Notes: generated from the letters alone by a model not told the origin. A stretch of 64,000 bases of DNA from Terrabacter terrigena (GCF_042676085.1 NZ_JBHTKH010000010.1:62001-126000); one strand, 5' to 3'; positions 33,472 through 42,274 are shown, counted from the first letter of the stretch. Program-made: numbers and translations.

Positions 33472-33960
33472 GTGCCGCTCGACGAGGACGCGGTGGCGGA
33501 GATCTACCGCGAGCACGGACCCATGCTCCGGCGGGTGGTCTGGCGCGCAACGAGCGATGCGAACCGTGTCGAGGACATCGTCCAGGAGGTGATCCTTCGC
33601 GTGTGGAAGCAGGCACCCGAGGCCGACAACCTGCGCGCGTACCTCATCACCACCGCCCGGCACCTCATCGTCGACCAGCACCGCGCCGCCGGCCGCCGTC
33701 CCCAGGAGGCCACCCTGACCGAGATCGCCGAGCGCGACTCGGCCCTCGACCAGGCGCTCGACCAGGTGCTCGTCGAGGAGGCCCTCGGCCGACTCCAGGA
33801 CAACCACCGCGACGTCGTACGGTGCCTCTACTACCAACGACTGTCCGTCGCCGAGGCATCGGTGCGACTCGGGGTGCCGGAGGGCACCGTGAAGTCCCGG
33901 GCCTACTACGCCGTGCGCAACCTGCGCGTGATCCTCGACGAGATGGGAGTGACCAGATGA
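33472..33960 (+). CDS. ECF RNA polymerase sigma factor
   Basis: 162 aa, minimal ECF length. Sigma region 2 at about 8-75 (IYREHGPMLRRVVWRATSDANRVEDIVQEVILRVW as successive helices) and region 4 at about 100-155 with the HTH LSVAEASVRLGVPEGTVKSRAYYAV. GTG 33472 has GAGGAGGT 8 nt upstream. The stop overlaps the anti-sigma start (ATGA). It resembles SigL-type factors of mycobacteria that pair with a zinc-binding anti-sigma, and lies divergent from the lipoprotein gene with mirrored promoters. Confidence 0.9.
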   Translation: MPLDEDAVAEIYREHGPMLRRVVWRATSDANRVEDIVQEVILRVWKQAPEADNLRAYLITTARHLIVDQHRAAGRRPQEATLTEIAERDSALDQALDQVLVEEALGRLQDNHRDVVRCLYYQRLSVAEASVRLGVPEGTVKSRAYYAVRNLRVILDEMGVTR

Positions 33961-34646
33961 CCACCGGATCAGACGACCTGCACGTGCTGCTCGGCGCGTA
34001 CGTGCTCGGTGGCCTGTCCGACGACGACCACCGCGCCTACAGCGAGCACCTGCGCACGTGCAGCCAGTGCCAGGCCGAGCTGGGCCAGGTATCCGGCCTG
34101 CCCCGACTGCTCGACCTGGCGGGTCCCGAAGGTGGTCTACACCTCGTCAAGGCCCCGCCGGGGGCGCCCATCCCGCTCATGAAGGAGCCCGACGACGAGC
34201 GCGTGTCGACCCTGCTCACCGAGGTGGGCCGGCGGCGGCGGCGCCGCCGCACCCTGGCCTCGGTGCTCGGCGCAGCGGCCTCGGTGGCCCTCTTCGCGGG
34301 CGGCGCCTGGCTCGGCCCCTCGATGCTCCAGGCGACGACGACCGCACCGCCGACGACCCACGTCACGGCCTGGGCGCCCGGCAGCGCGGCGTCGGTCGAC
34401 GTCGCCCTCGTGACGCGTGGCTGGGGCACCCAGCTCGACCTCGAGTGCTCGGGCCTGCCGGCCGGCAGCCCGCTGACGCTCTGGGTGGTCGACAACTACG
34501 GCAAGGAGTACGCCGCAGCCTCGTGGCGAGCAGGCGGCTCGGGCTACACGAAGCTCACCGGCTCGACGTCGGTGCCCACCTACGAGATCAAGTCCGTCGA
34601 GGTGCGCACCAGCATGGGGAAGGTCGTGGCCTCGGCGCGCACCTGA
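33957..34646 (+). CDS. zinc-finger anti-sigma factor (membrane)
   Basis: 229 aa. N-terminal anti-sigma domain with LLGAYVLGGLSDDD and the HxxxCxxC motif (His 31, Cys 35, Cys 38). An Arg-rich stretch near 92-97 precedes one transmembrane segment (about 99-118, LASVLGAAASVALFAGGAWL). The outside domain (about 125-229) is beta-rich with a WVVDNYGKEYAAASW segment, similar to anti-sigma K C-domains. It should hold the ECF sigma factor at the membrane until a redox or surface signal releases it. Overlaps the sigma gene by 4 bp. Confidence 0.9.
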   Translation: MTTGSDDLHVLLGAYVLGGLSDDDHRAYSEHLRTCSQCQAELGQVSGLPRLLDLAGPEGGLHLVKAPPGAPIPLMKEPDDERVSTLLTEVGRRRRRRRTLASVLGAAASVALFAGGAWLGPSMLQATTTAPPTTHVTAWAPGSAASVDVALVTRGWGTQLDLECSGLPAGSPLTLWVVDNYGKEYAAASWRAGGSGYTKLTGSTSVPTYEIKSVEVRTSMGKVVASART

Positions 34647-34654
34647 CCCTGCCA

Positions 34655-34699
34655 GGCACTGCGTTGGCACTGCGTTGGACTGCGTTGGCACTGCGGTGG
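34655..34699. repeat. 10-11-bp tandem repeat after anti-sigma stop, 4 copies
   Basis: GGCACTGCGTT and close variants occur four times starting 9 bp after the anti-sigma stop. They lie in a 336-bp convergent spacer (34647-34982) that has no gene. Confidence 0.75.
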
Positions 34700-34837
34700 C
34701 ATGCCCGGGCCCTGCGCTGTCACTGTCGCGCGAGCACGCTTGAGGGCCCGGCTCGCGACTGATCAGGTCTGCGACTCCGGGCCCTGAGTGGCGGTTAACG
34801 TACCTCAACGGGCCAGCCGCCCAAGCGTTTCGGGTTG

Positions 34838-34866
34838 GTGCGGGGCCCGTCCCCCCGGCCCCGCAC
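34838..34866. terminator. hairpin in convergent spacer
   Basis: A 10-bp perfect stem (34838-34847 with 34857-34866) and 9-nt loop between converging genes. A second helix, CTGAGTG at 34784 with CACTCAG at 34878, encloses it. Nothing else is recognised in 34700-34982. Confidence 0.5.
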
Positions 34867-34982
34867 CCATCCCCTGTCACTCAGAGACGTGGGGGCCCGG
34901 GTTGATACACGCGCAACACCCCAAACCGGTCAGGGCGCGGGCGGTTCGGCTGCCCGAAGGCAGGCGGTGGCGGGGACGCCCC

Positions 34983-35675
34983 TCAGCCGCGTCGGGTCGC
35001 GCGGACCACGACGTCGTGCAGGGTCATGCCGTGGCCTGCCGTGCGGGTGTGCTCCGACGCCGTCTGCACCTCCCACTGCGCGGGGTCGAGCCGCGCCGTG
35101 ATGTCGGCGAGCGTCACCGTGGCGTGCGCCGGGGGGCCGTCGGCGTCGGGCGCCCGACCGTGTCCGTGTCCGTGTCCGTGTCCGTGTCCGTGTCCGTGTC
35201 CGTGTCCGTGCCCACCCTCACCGTCATCCCGGTGGAGGTGGCCGATGACGAGGAACGAGCCGCCCGGCGCGACCCACGCCGCGATGCGGTCGTAGAAGTC
35301 GAGCTGCGGGGTCGTCGGGTGCGCGTAGCTCGTCGTCACGAGGTCGTACTGCCGGTCGGGCGTCCACGTCGTCAGGTCGGCCTCGACCCACTCCACCGAG
35401 CCGTCCCCGTCACTGCCCTGCTCATGGGCAGCGGCCCGGCCCAGCGCCTCTGCGGCGATGTCGACGGCCGTGACGGCCCAGCCGTGCGTGGCCAGCCAGC
35501 GCGCGTCACCGCCCTCACCACAGCCGGCGTCGAGCGCCGTCCCCGGGCCCAGCACGCCGGCCTCGCGGACGAGGTGCGGGTTCGCCGGGGCCGGCTCGGC
35601 ACCGGCCCGCCCCTCTTCCCAGTGCCGAGCCCAGTACGCCTTGTCGAACTCGGCCCCGTCGTCAGCCCCGCTCAC
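34983..35675 (-). CDS. class I SAM-dependent methyltransferase with Gly-His tract
   Basis: 230 aa. Motif I ALDAGCGEGGDARWLA near 47-62, acidic VDIAAEAL near 72, VEADLTTW near 97 and motif IV region YDLVTTSYAHP near 110 give a Rossmann methyltransferase. Between FLVIGHLHRDD and the C-terminal strands a run of about ten Gly-His pairs (near 158-178) interrupts the fold, encoded by a 6-bp DNA repeat. The tract could bind Ni, Zn or Cu, or be neutral expansion. The GTG start forms a GTGA overlap with the preceding hydrolase gene. Substrate unknown. Confidence 0.85.
   Translation of the reverse strand: MSGADDGAEFDKAYWARHWEEGRAGAEPAPANPHLVREAGVLGPGTALDAGCGEGGDARWLATHGWAVTAVDIAAEALGRAAAHEQGSDGDGSVEWVEADLTTWTPDRQYDLVTTSYAHPTTPQLDFYDRIAAWVAPGGSFLVIGHLHRDDGEGGHGHGHGHGHGHGHGHGHGRAPDADGPPAHATVTLADITARLDPAQWEVQTASEHTRTAGHGMTLHDVVVRATRRG
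35158..35210. repeat. 6-bp microsatellite (CCGTGT)n, about 8.8 copies, coding
   Basis: Uninterrupted CCGTGT repeats encode the Gly-His run of the methyltransferase on the minus strand. The 6-bp unit lets copy number vary without a frameshift. Confidence 0.95.
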
Positions 35676-36346
35676 CGCACCACCCCCAGGAGGTATGCCG
35701 CGAGCTCGCGCGGGTGTGACAGCGCCGCGAGGTGTCCGCCCGGCACCAGGTCGAGGTCGACTCCGAGGCGCTCGCGGGCGACGCGTCGCTGGAGGTCGAC
35801 CGGGAAGAAGCGGTCACCCTCCCCGGCAACCGCGTGGATCGGCACGTCGGGCCACCGCTCGAAGTCGCACGGGGTCTCGAACGCCCGGTCGACCTCGGGA
35901 CGCTGGTGCCCCTCCCCCGAGGCCGCTACCTCCGGGTCGACGTCGTGGAGGAAGTACACGTCGAGGTCGACCTCCTCGGGGTAGCCGCCGGCCCGCGCGG
36001 CAGTGACCCGGGCCGCCTCCGAGCCGACGGCGTCCCACCACTCGCCCGCCGTCTCGCCCGGCAGGGGCACCATGGCGTTGAGCAGGACCACCGCGGCGAC
36101 AGGCCGTCGCGCTGCGACCAGGGGCACGGTGAAGCCGCCCATGGACTGTCCGACCAGCACCACGTCGTCACGCCCGTCGACCGCCGCGACGACCCGGGCG
36201 GCATACTCGGGCAGCCCCTCGTCGGGGTCGTCGCCCGGCAGGTCCACGGCCACGGCCTCGTGGCCGGCCTGCTCGAGGAGCGGTACGACGCGGTGCCAGA
36301 CCCAGGCGGCGCCGCCCGCGCCGGGGACGAGGGCGTAGGTGGTCAC
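35672..36346 (-). CDS. alpha/beta hydrolase
   Basis: 224 aa. The oxyanion segment LVPGAGGAAWVWHRV opens the protein, the nucleophile elbow is VGQSMGGF (Ser about 68), the acid is in AVAGEGDRFFP near 180 and the His in LVPGGHLAALS near 208. This is the short MenH/salicylate-esterase-like form. GTG 36346 has a TAGCGT -10 box 7 nt upstream, so leaderless; the frame is open further upstream but that part is not coding-like. It overlaps the methyltransferase start by 4 bp, forming a two-gene unit. Substrate unknown. Confidence 0.88.
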   Translation of the reverse strand: MTTYALVPGAGGAAWVWHRVVPLLEQAGHEAVAVDLPGDDPDEGLPEYAARVVAAVDGRDDVVLVGQSMGGFTVPLVAARRPVAAVVLLNAMVPLPGETAGEWWDAVGSEAARVTAARAGGYPEEVDLDVYFLHDVDPEVAASGEGHQRPEVDRAFETPCDFERWPDVPIHAVAGEGDRFFPVDLQRRVARERLGVDLDLVPGGHLAALSHPRELAAYLLGVVR

Positions 36347-36353
36347 CGCCCCC

Positions 36354-36359
36354 ACGCTA
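36354..36359 (-). promoter_or_regulatory. leaderless -10 box TAGCGT
   Basis: TAGCGT ends 7 nt upstream of the hydrolase GTG and supports this start. Confidence 0.5.
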
Positions 36360-36398
36360 GCCCGCGCCCGGGCCCTCGACTCGGGGCCGGGCACGTGC

Positions 36399-36404
36399 GA
36401 TCGT
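36399..36404 (+). promoter_or_regulatory. leaderless -10 box GATCGT
   Basis: GATCGT ends 6 nt before the DUF2630 ATG, back to back with the hydrolase promoter. Confidence 0.4.
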
Positions 36405-36410
36405 GACGGC

Positions 36411-36659
36411 ATGGCTGACGACGTCTCCATCCAGCACCACATCAAGTCGCTCATCGACGAGGAGCACGAGCTGCGATCAGCGCTGCAGGCCGGCTCGATC
36501 AGCGTCGACGACGAGCACGCCCGGCTCCGCTCCCTCGAGGTCGAGCTCGACCAGTGCTGGGACCTGCTGCGCCAGCGCCGCGCCAAGCGCGAGTTCGGCG
36601 ACGACCCCGACACGGCGGAGGTGCGCTCCGAGCGGACCGTCGAGGGCTACACCGGCTGA
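36411..36659 (+). CDS. DUF2630 family protein
   Basis: 82 aa, the usual DUF2630 size. It is one long helical hairpin: IQHHIKSLIDEEHELRS, a short turn, then LRSLEVELDQCWDLLRQRRAKRE, ending in the conserved FGDDPDTAEVR tail. The function is unknown; the family is found across actinobacteria. The ATG at 36411 has no Shine-Dalgarno and is 6 nt after a GATCGT box. It is followed by two copies of a 27-bp repeat that begin at the stop codon and by a strong bidirectional terminator. Confidence 0.88.
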   Translation: MADDVSIQHHIKSLIDEEHELRSALQAGSISVDDEHARLRSLEVELDQCWDLLRQRRAKREFGDDPDTAEVRSERTVEGYTG

Positions 36660-36711
36660 CCTGCACGCCGGACCCGCACGCCGCGACCTGCACGCCGGAC
36701 CCGCACGCCGC
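36658..36711. repeat. 27-bp tandem repeat, 2 exact copies, starting in a stop codon
   Basis: The first copy begins with the last two bases of the DUF2630 TGA; each unit is itself two degenerate GCACGCCG-rich halves. Non-coding. Confidence 0.85.
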
Positions 36712-36732
36712 GACCGGGGCACGCACGACGAG

Positions 36733-36762
36733 GCCCCGGCCGCGGTGGGTTGCGGCCGGGGC
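36733..36762. terminator. bidirectional terminator hairpin
   Basis: An 11-bp perfect GC stem (36733-36743 with 36752-36762) and 8-nt loop between the convergent DUF2630 and GH3 genes. Confidence 0.8.
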
Positions 36763-36841
36763 TCGCCGGGCACTCGGGTGCGGGGGGGGGTCACACCCTG
36801 GGGGATCTGAGTGCCTGCCTTGGGTCCTCGTCGGGGCGCTC

Positions 36842-38668
36842 TCAGATGGTGAGGCCGTACCCGAACGGGAGCAACGGGTCGTCATAGCCGGGGACGTCCT
36901 CGCCGTGCGCGCGCACCTGGTCCATCGACCGGGGCAGGTCGAAGGGCAGCCGCCCGACGGGCGCGATGGTGCCGGTGATGGCGTCGAGGAGGGCGTCGTC
37001 GCTGCTGCCGTAGCTGCCGACGACCGCCGACGCGATGTCGAGCAGCGGCGTGACCACCGCGGGCCGGTCGAGCACGACGTCGACCACCAGCGGGCAGACG
37101 GCGGCGATGCGCTCGAGTCGCGCGAGGAGCCCCGGCGGGAAGTCGAGCGACCCCTGGTGGAACCACGACTCGAGGAACAGGTCGGAGCGCGGGTCGAACG
37201 GTGCGGTCAGGCGCACCACCGCGACGTCGGCGTCCTCCGGCCGCTCGACGAGCTTGCCGTGCTTGACGACCGCCTCGGGTGACACGCGCTCGGCGTAGAT
37301 GCGCAGCCCCTGCTCGAGGGGCAGGCGCCCGCCGTCGTTGCACAGCACGGTCACCGACCGGGCCTGCGCGGCATACCCCTCGTCACGGAAGTCCTGACGC
37401 CCGACGGTCCTGGCTGCTGCCTCCTCGTCGACGAACGGGTCGTCGAAGAGGCCGAGCCGGAACTTCACGGCGAGGATGCGCCGCGCGGACTCGTCGACGC
37501 GCGCCTCGGTGACCCGACCCTGGGCCACGAGGTCGAGCAGGATCTCGACGCACTCCTCGCCGCCGAACTGGTCGGCGCCGGCCTCGAGGATCAGCTCCAT
37601 CCGGCCGTGCGGGTCGAGGTGTTCCACGCCCCACGCGCGGGCCGGGAGCACCTGGTCACCGACGTGGTTGTCGTTGACGAGCTCCCAGTCGGTGACGACG
37701 ACACCGTCGTAGCCGAGCTTCTCGCGGAGCAGGCCGGTGACGACCTGCTTGTTGTAGCCGAACCCGATCGGCTCGATGGTCTCGCCGTCGATCTCGAGGT
37801 CGATCGGCATGCCGTAGTACGGCATGATCCCGGCCGTGCCCGCCTCGATGATCGGCGGGAACGGCTTGAGGTGGTCGGCGAACCGCCCACCGGGGTAGAC
37901 CTGCTCGCGGCCGTAGGGGAAGTGGGCGTCCTCGCCGTCCTTCTGCGGGCCGCCGCCCGGGAAGTGCTTGCTCGTGCACGCCACACTGCCCGGCCCGAGC
38001 GAGTCGCCTTGGAAACCCTTGAGGTACGCGACACCGAGCTCGGTCACGAGGTCGGGATCCTGGCCGAAGGTGCCGGCCTGCCGGGCCCAGCGGGGCTCGG
38101 TCGCGAGGTCGAGCGTCGGGTGCAGCGCCGCCCGGATGCCGACCGCGGCGTACTCCCGGCGCGCGACGTCGGCGAACCGGCGTACGGCCTCGGCGTCGCG
38201 CAGCGCCGCGAGCCCGAGCGGCTCGGGCCACTGCGAGAAGGCCCCCGCCGAGAAGGAGACGCCGACGTTCTCGATGAACGCGTGGCGCGGGTCGGTCGAC
38301 ACCGTCACGGGTATGCCGTGTGGCGTGCGCTCGGCGAGCGCCTGCAGCGCGTTGCTCCACCGGGCCGCCATGCGCGGGTCGTCGAGGGCGTGCACGTTGA
38401 AGTGGCTCAGGTGCTTCTCGAGGACGACGGTGCTCGTCGGCGACTTGCTGATGTTGCCGGGCTGCTCGAGGACGGAGCCGTCGGCCCCCGCCTCGATGAC
38501 CGTCTGGAACATCAGGCCGACCTTCTCCTGCAGGGAGAGCCGGCCGAGCAGGTCCTCGACCCGTGACTCGACGTCGAGCCGTGGGTCCTCGTAGGGATCC
38601 ATCCGACCGTTGCCGTTGAGGTCCCGGTACTCGACTCCGTCGTCCGTGGTGCTCAGCTCGGGGCGCAC
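36842..38668 (-). CDS. glycoside hydrolase family 3 beta-glucosidase-like protein
   Basis: 608 aa, no signal peptide. The N-terminus has a calcium-loop-like DLNGNGRMDPYED (about 16-28) seen in one GH3 group. The TIM-barrel domain carries the conserved KHFPGGG near 235 and the nucleophile Asp in VVTDWELVND near 330; the second alpha/beta domain extends from about 440 and ends with LPFGYGLTI. It should remove glucosyl units from imported oligosaccharides inside the cell. GTG 38668 has GAAAGGCGG upstream. It is the last gene of the LacI-controlled operon and ends at a shared terminator. Confidence 0.88.
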   Translation of the reverse strand: MRPELSTTDDGVEYRDLNGNGRMDPYEDPRLDVESRVEDLLGRLSLQEKVGLMFQTVIEAGADGSVLEQPGNISKSPTSTVVLEKHLSHFNVHALDDPRMAARWSNALQALAERTPHGIPVTVSTDPRHAFIENVGVSFSAGAFSQWPEPLGLAALRDAEAVRRFADVARREYAAVGIRAALHPTLDLATEPRWARQAGTFGQDPDLVTELGVAYLKGFQGDSLGPGSVACTSKHFPGGGPQKDGEDAHFPYGREQVYPGGRFADHLKPFPPIIEAGTAGIMPYYGMPIDLEIDGETIEPIGFGYNKQVVTGLLREKLGYDGVVVTDWELVNDNHVGDQVLPARAWGVEHLDPHGRMELILEAGADQFGGEECVEILLDLVAQGRVTEARVDESARRILAVKFRLGLFDDPFVDEEAAARTVGRQDFRDEGYAAQARSVTVLCNDGGRLPLEQGLRIYAERVSPEAVVKHGKLVERPEDADVAVVRLTAPFDPRSDLFLESWFHQGSLDFPPGLLARLERIAAVCPLVVDVVLDRPAVVTPLLDIASAVVGSYGSSDDALLDAITGTIAPVGRLPFDLPRSMDQVRAHGEDVPGYDDPLLPFGYGLTI

Positions 38669-38715
38669 GGGTGCCGCCTTTCGTCGGTGGGTGTCTCGTT
38701 CGGAGGTGGGCCCGG

Positions 38716-40326
38716 TCAGACCGGACTCGCGCCGAACTCCTCGATGCCGATGACCGGCTGCAGCGCGTTCCGGACCGCCGGGGTCGAGAAGGCGCGACGG
38801 ATCACGTTGTCGCCCAGCACGTTTCCGGCGGCGCCCATGATCATCGCCTGGTCGAGCGACAGGTAGCGCCGCGCCACCGTGCCGGACTTCACGGCGATGG
38901 CGTCGAAGAAGCCACCACGGCCGTAGGACTCGAAGTCGGCCTGGATGCCGGCGAGGTTGGTGAACGCCTGGGCGGGCTCGTGCTGCATGGCCAGGAACGA
39001 CGCGTGGGGGGTGACGACGCCGTCACCGTAGGTGGGCCTCGGGTTCGTCGCCGGGCGACAGGTGCCGAAGCCGGGATCGTAGTTCGTGCTCTCCTGGTCG
39101 GACATGTAGCCGGTGGGGTTGAGCCCGAGCGCGTCGACGCCGTACTCGCGGTAGCCCCCGGCGGGGTTGCTCGAGGGGCTGAAGCCCCAGTAGCCGTAGC
39201 CGGCCTCGATGAGCCCGTGCTCCCGCTGGGCGCGCACGTGCAGCACGTGGTTGCGGCCCCAGGACTTCGGCGCCCAGGCAGCCTCGTCGACGAAGACGTC
39301 GGGCATGAGCTCCTCGAACATCGAGCCGCCCCAGCCCGGCACGATGTGCATGTCGCGGTAGGTGTACGCGCCCTCGTAGACGTCGATGCCGTAGTAGGTG
39401 CGGTTCTTGCCCACCGGCTGCATCTCGTGCCACGACCAGTCGCACGTGGCGGGGAAGGTGCGCCACATGGCGAAGTACTGCTTGGGCGGGATCTGGCCGG
39501 TGATGATGCCGAGGTAGCTCGTGATGCGCGTCTCCGACACGGTCGTGTCGTAGTGGTGCGTGGTGAGCCAGACGGGGTCGCCGCCGATGTGGGTGCCCTG
39601 GTAGGTGCCTCCGGGGCGGCCGTTCTCGTACGGGTAGAAGCCGCCGTGGATCAGGCCACCGGCCCGCACCTGGTGCGCCGGGTCGCTGTTGTCGTTGTAG
39701 AAGGCGTCCCAGCGCATGCGGTCGAAGATGCGCTTCGCCCACGGGCGGGCGGCGGCATCGGACTGCTGGACGACCAGGAGGGCAGCGCCGAGCCAGCCGT
39801 TGTCGACGCTCGAGCAGAAGGGCACGACCTTGTCGCCCGACCCGGGCCAGGTGTGCAGCGTCCTGCCGGTCGCCTCGTCGTACCAGTTGAAGTACATGCC
39901 GCTCGGCGTGTGGTGCTCCATCCCCTCGACGGTCCGCAGGGTGCGCACCAGGCGGGCCGAGGCCTCGCCACGGGTGATGATGCCGAGCTCCCGGGCGACG
40001 ACGGTCGACCACAGGTAGCCACCGATGTTCGTCGGGGACGTGTAGCCGGAGCGGTCGCCGGCGGCGAGCGACTCGGGGATGTTGTCGGCCGGGAGGCCGG
40101 TCTTCGGGTCGGTCATGGCCACGAGGCTGCGCCACGTGTCTGCGGCCCACGTGTGCACGCGGCCCTTGTCGAGGGCGAGCGTCGGCGAGCTGCGGACGAA
40201 CGCCGGGGCCGTCGCGGCGCGCGCGCCCGGGCTGGGCGCGAGGGCGAAGGCGGCGACCGAGGCCGCCCCGCCCACGAGCAACGAGCGGCGGCTCGGTGTG
40301 GAGATCTGCTTGGAGGAGTGCTGCAT
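38716..40326 (-). CDS. Tat-exported glucoamylase-like (COG5368 / GH144-type) protein
   Basis: 536 aa. Twin-arginine signal SRRSLLVGGAAS near 12-23 with cleavage after GARA. The mature part is an (alpha/alpha)6-barrel-type protein of the COG5368 group, with TNIGGYLWSTVVARELGII near 95, FCSSVDNGWLGAALLVV near 170, WSWHEMQPVG and GWGGSMFEELMP near 320, and RNHVLHVRAQREHGLIE near 355. The group includes GH144 endo-beta-1,2-glucanases. ATG 40326 is used because GGAG is 8 nt upstream; GTGs at 40344 and 40353 are in frame. With GH3 and the ABC importer it suggests use of a glucan, perhaps beta-1,2-linked. Confidence 0.8.
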   Translation of the reverse strand: MQHSSKQISTPSRRSLLVGGAASVAAFALAPSPGARAATAPAFVRSSPTLALDKGRVHTWAADTWRSLVAMTDPKTGLPADNIPESLAAGDRSGYTSPTNIGGYLWSTVVARELGIITRGEASARLVRTLRTVEGMEHHTPSGMYFNWYDEATGRTLHTWPGSGDKVVPFCSSVDNGWLGAALLVVQQSDAAARPWAKRIFDRMRWDAFYNDNSDPAHQVRAGGLIHGGFYPYENGRPGGTYQGTHIGGDPVWLTTHHYDTTVSETRITSYLGIITGQIPPKQYFAMWRTFPATCDWSWHEMQPVGKNRTYYGIDVYEGAYTYRDMHIVPGWGGSMFEELMPDVFVDEAAWAPKSWGRNHVLHVRAQREHGLIEAGYGYWGFSPSSNPAGGYREYGVDALGLNPTGYMSDQESTNYDPGFGTCRPATNPRPTYGDGVVTPHASFLAMQHEPAQAFTNLAGIQADFESYGRGGFFDAIAVKSGTVARRYLSLDQAMIMGAAGNVLGDNVIRRAFSTPAVRNALQPVIGIEEFGASPV

Positions 40327-40349
40327 GGGGTGTGCTCCGTTCACTGGGG

Positions 40350-41261
40350 TCACTTGAGACCGGTGGTGGCGATGCCCTCGATGAAGCGCTTCTGGAAGAT
40401 GAGGAAGACCACGAGGATGGGGACGATGACGACCGTGGCGCCGGCGAGCAGCAGACCGTAGTTGGTGCTGTTCTGTCCGGTCGAGTAGAGGGCGAGCGCC
40501 ACGGGGAGGGTGTAGCGGTCCTCGGACTGGGCCACGACGAGCGGCCAGAGGAAGTTGTTCCAGCTGCCGAGGAAGGTGAGGATGCCGAGCGTCGCGAGCG
40601 CGGGACCGCAGAGCGGCAGGATGATCTTCCAGAAGATCCGCAGCTCGCCCGCGCCGTCGACGCGGCCGGCGTCGAGCAGGTCCTTGGGCAGCCCGAGGAT
40701 GAACTGGCGCATGAGGAACACGCCGAACGGGCTGACGAGGAACGGCAGGAAGAGGCCGGGCAGGGTGTCGATGAGGCCGGCGTTCGCGACGAGCACGAAC
40801 AACGGCACGAAGGTGACGACGCCCGGGATCATGAGCGTCGTCATCACGGCCGTGAAGATGAGCTTCTTGCCCTTGAAGTCGAGCATCGCCAGGGCGTAGC
40901 CGAGCATCGAGCAGAAGACGAGGTTGCCAGCGGTCACGACGACCGCGACGACGATCGAGTTGGTGAAGAACTGCCCGAAGCTGAGCTTGTCGAACAGCTG
41001 CGTGTAGTTGTCGAGCGAGGCGCTCTCGGGCAGCCAGGTCGGTGGCACCTGCCGGAGCTCACCCTCACCCTTGAAGCTGCCGAGCACCATCCAGACGAAG
41101 GGTGCGATGACGGCCAGGAGGGCGACGGTCAGGACCAGGTAGAGCCACCAACGGCCACCCTGGCTCGAGCCGACCATGCCGGAGCGGGGCCTGCCCCCGC
41201 GGCCCCGGGAGCGAGCCGGACCGGGCTTGCCGACAGGACGTGGTGCGGTGTCGACGGACAT
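40350..41261 (-). CDS. carbohydrate ABC transporter permease (MalG type)
   Basis: 303 aa. A 35-residue basic cytoplasmic tail precedes six transmembrane segments. The EAA loop LPKDLLDAGRVDGAGELRIFWKIILPLCGPAL (about 190-222) is the ATPase docking site. It is the second permease of the LacI operon; the first permease ends 1 bp before it. No ATPase gene is present, so the transporter must use a shared MsiK-type ATPase encoded elsewhere, as is usual in actinobacteria. Confidence 0.92.
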   Translation of the reverse strand: MSVDTAPRPVGKPGPARSRGRGGRPRSGMVGSSQGGRWWLYLVLTVALLAVIAPFVWMVLGSFKGEGELRQVPPTWLPESASLDNYTQLFDKLSFGQFFTNSIVVAVVVTAGNLVFCSMLGYALAMLDFKGKKLIFTAVMTTLMIPGVVTFVPLFVLVANAGLIDTLPGLFLPFLVSPFGVFLMRQFILGLPKDLLDAGRVDGAGELRIFWKIILPLCGPALATLGILTFLGSWNNFLWPLVVAQSEDRYTLPVALALYSTGQNSTNYGLLLAGATVVIVPILVVFLIFQKRFIEGIATTGLK

Positions 41262-41262
41262 G

Positions 41263-42270
41263 TCAGGTCCTCTCTCGGAGCAGTCGGAACTGGAGAGCCG
41301 TGACGATCGCGATGACGACGAAGATGATGTAGCTCATCGCCGACGCGAGCCCGTAGTTGCCGAAGCCGAACTGCTGGTAGGTGTACATCGACAGCGAGAT
41401 CGTGCTGTTCAGCGGACCGCCCTTGGTCATCACGAACGGCTCCTCGAAGAACTGCAGGTAGCCGATGGCCGTCGTGACCATGACGAACAGCAGGGTGGGG
41501 CGCAACAGCGGCAGGGTGACGTGGCGGAACCGTTTCCAGGCGTTGGCGCCGTCGATCGCGGCCGCCTCGTGCAGCTCGGCGGGCACGGCCTGCAGGCCCG
41601 CGAGGAAGATGATCATCGCCGTGCCGAAGTTGCGCCAGGCCGCCATGAGGATCAGCGCGGGCATCGACCAGTTCGGGTCGCCGAGCCAGTTGGGCCCGCT
41701 GATGCCGACCCAGCCGAGGACGGTGTTGATGAGGCCCCCCGGGTCCTGGAGCAGGAAGCGCCAGACCACGGCGACCGCGACGATCGAGGTGATGACCGGC
41801 ATGTAGAAGCCGAGGCGGAAGATCGCGCGGAACCGCGTGATGCCCTTGTCGAGCGCGACCGCGGCGGCGAGCGCGACGACGAGCGTCAGCGGCATACCGA
41901 CGAGGACGAAGTAGGCGGTGTTGCCGGCGGCCTTGCGGAACGTCGGGTCGGACAGCGCCTTCGTGAAGTTGTCGAGCCCGATGATGTTGACCGAGAAGGG
42001 CTTTCGCAGGTCACGCGCCCTGGTGTCGGTGATGCTCATGAAGAGCGACTGGACCACCGGCCACGCCGTGAAGGCGAGGAAGAGCAGGCAGAAGGGGATC
42101 GCGAGGATCCAGGCCGCCCGGCCCTCCCGGCCCCGGGCCGTGCCCCGGCGCCGGGAGTCCCCGCCACCTGCCCCCTGGGGCGACCTGTCGTCAGGTCGCC
42201 CCGGGGCCGCGGCCGGAGCTGGCGTCACGGGCCCGGTTGGGGACCCGGTCGTGCCGGTCTGGGCGGTCAT
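41263..42270 (-). CDS. carbohydrate ABC transporter permease (MalF type)
   Basis: 335 aa. A long Pro/Gly/Arg-rich cytoplasmic tail of about 55 residues, then six transmembrane helices. The EAA motif is in VPAELHEAAAIDGANAWKRFRHVTLPLLRP near 230-260. ATG 42270 is chosen; the frame remains open to 42342 inside the upstream gene. It starts 4 bp after the binding-protein stop. With the MalG-type partner it forms the channel of the oligosaccharide importer. Confidence 0.92.
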   Translation of the reverse strand: MTAQTGTTGSPTGPVTPAPAAAPGRPDDRSPQGAGGGDSRRRGTARGREGRAAWILAIPFCLLFLAFTAWPVVQSLFMSITDTRARDLRKPFSVNIIGLDNFTKALSDPTFRKAAGNTAYFVLVGMPLTLVVALAAAVALDKGITRFRAIFRLGFYMPVITSIVAVAVVWRFLLQDPGGLINTVLGWVGISGPNWLGDPNWSMPALILMAAWRNFGTAMIIFLAGLQAVPAELHEAAAIDGANAWKRFRHVTLPLLRPTLLFVMVTTAIGYLQFFEEPFVMTKGGPLNSTISLSMYTYQQFGFGNYGLASAMSYIIFVVIAIVTALQFRLLRERT

Positions 42271-42274
42271 GCGA

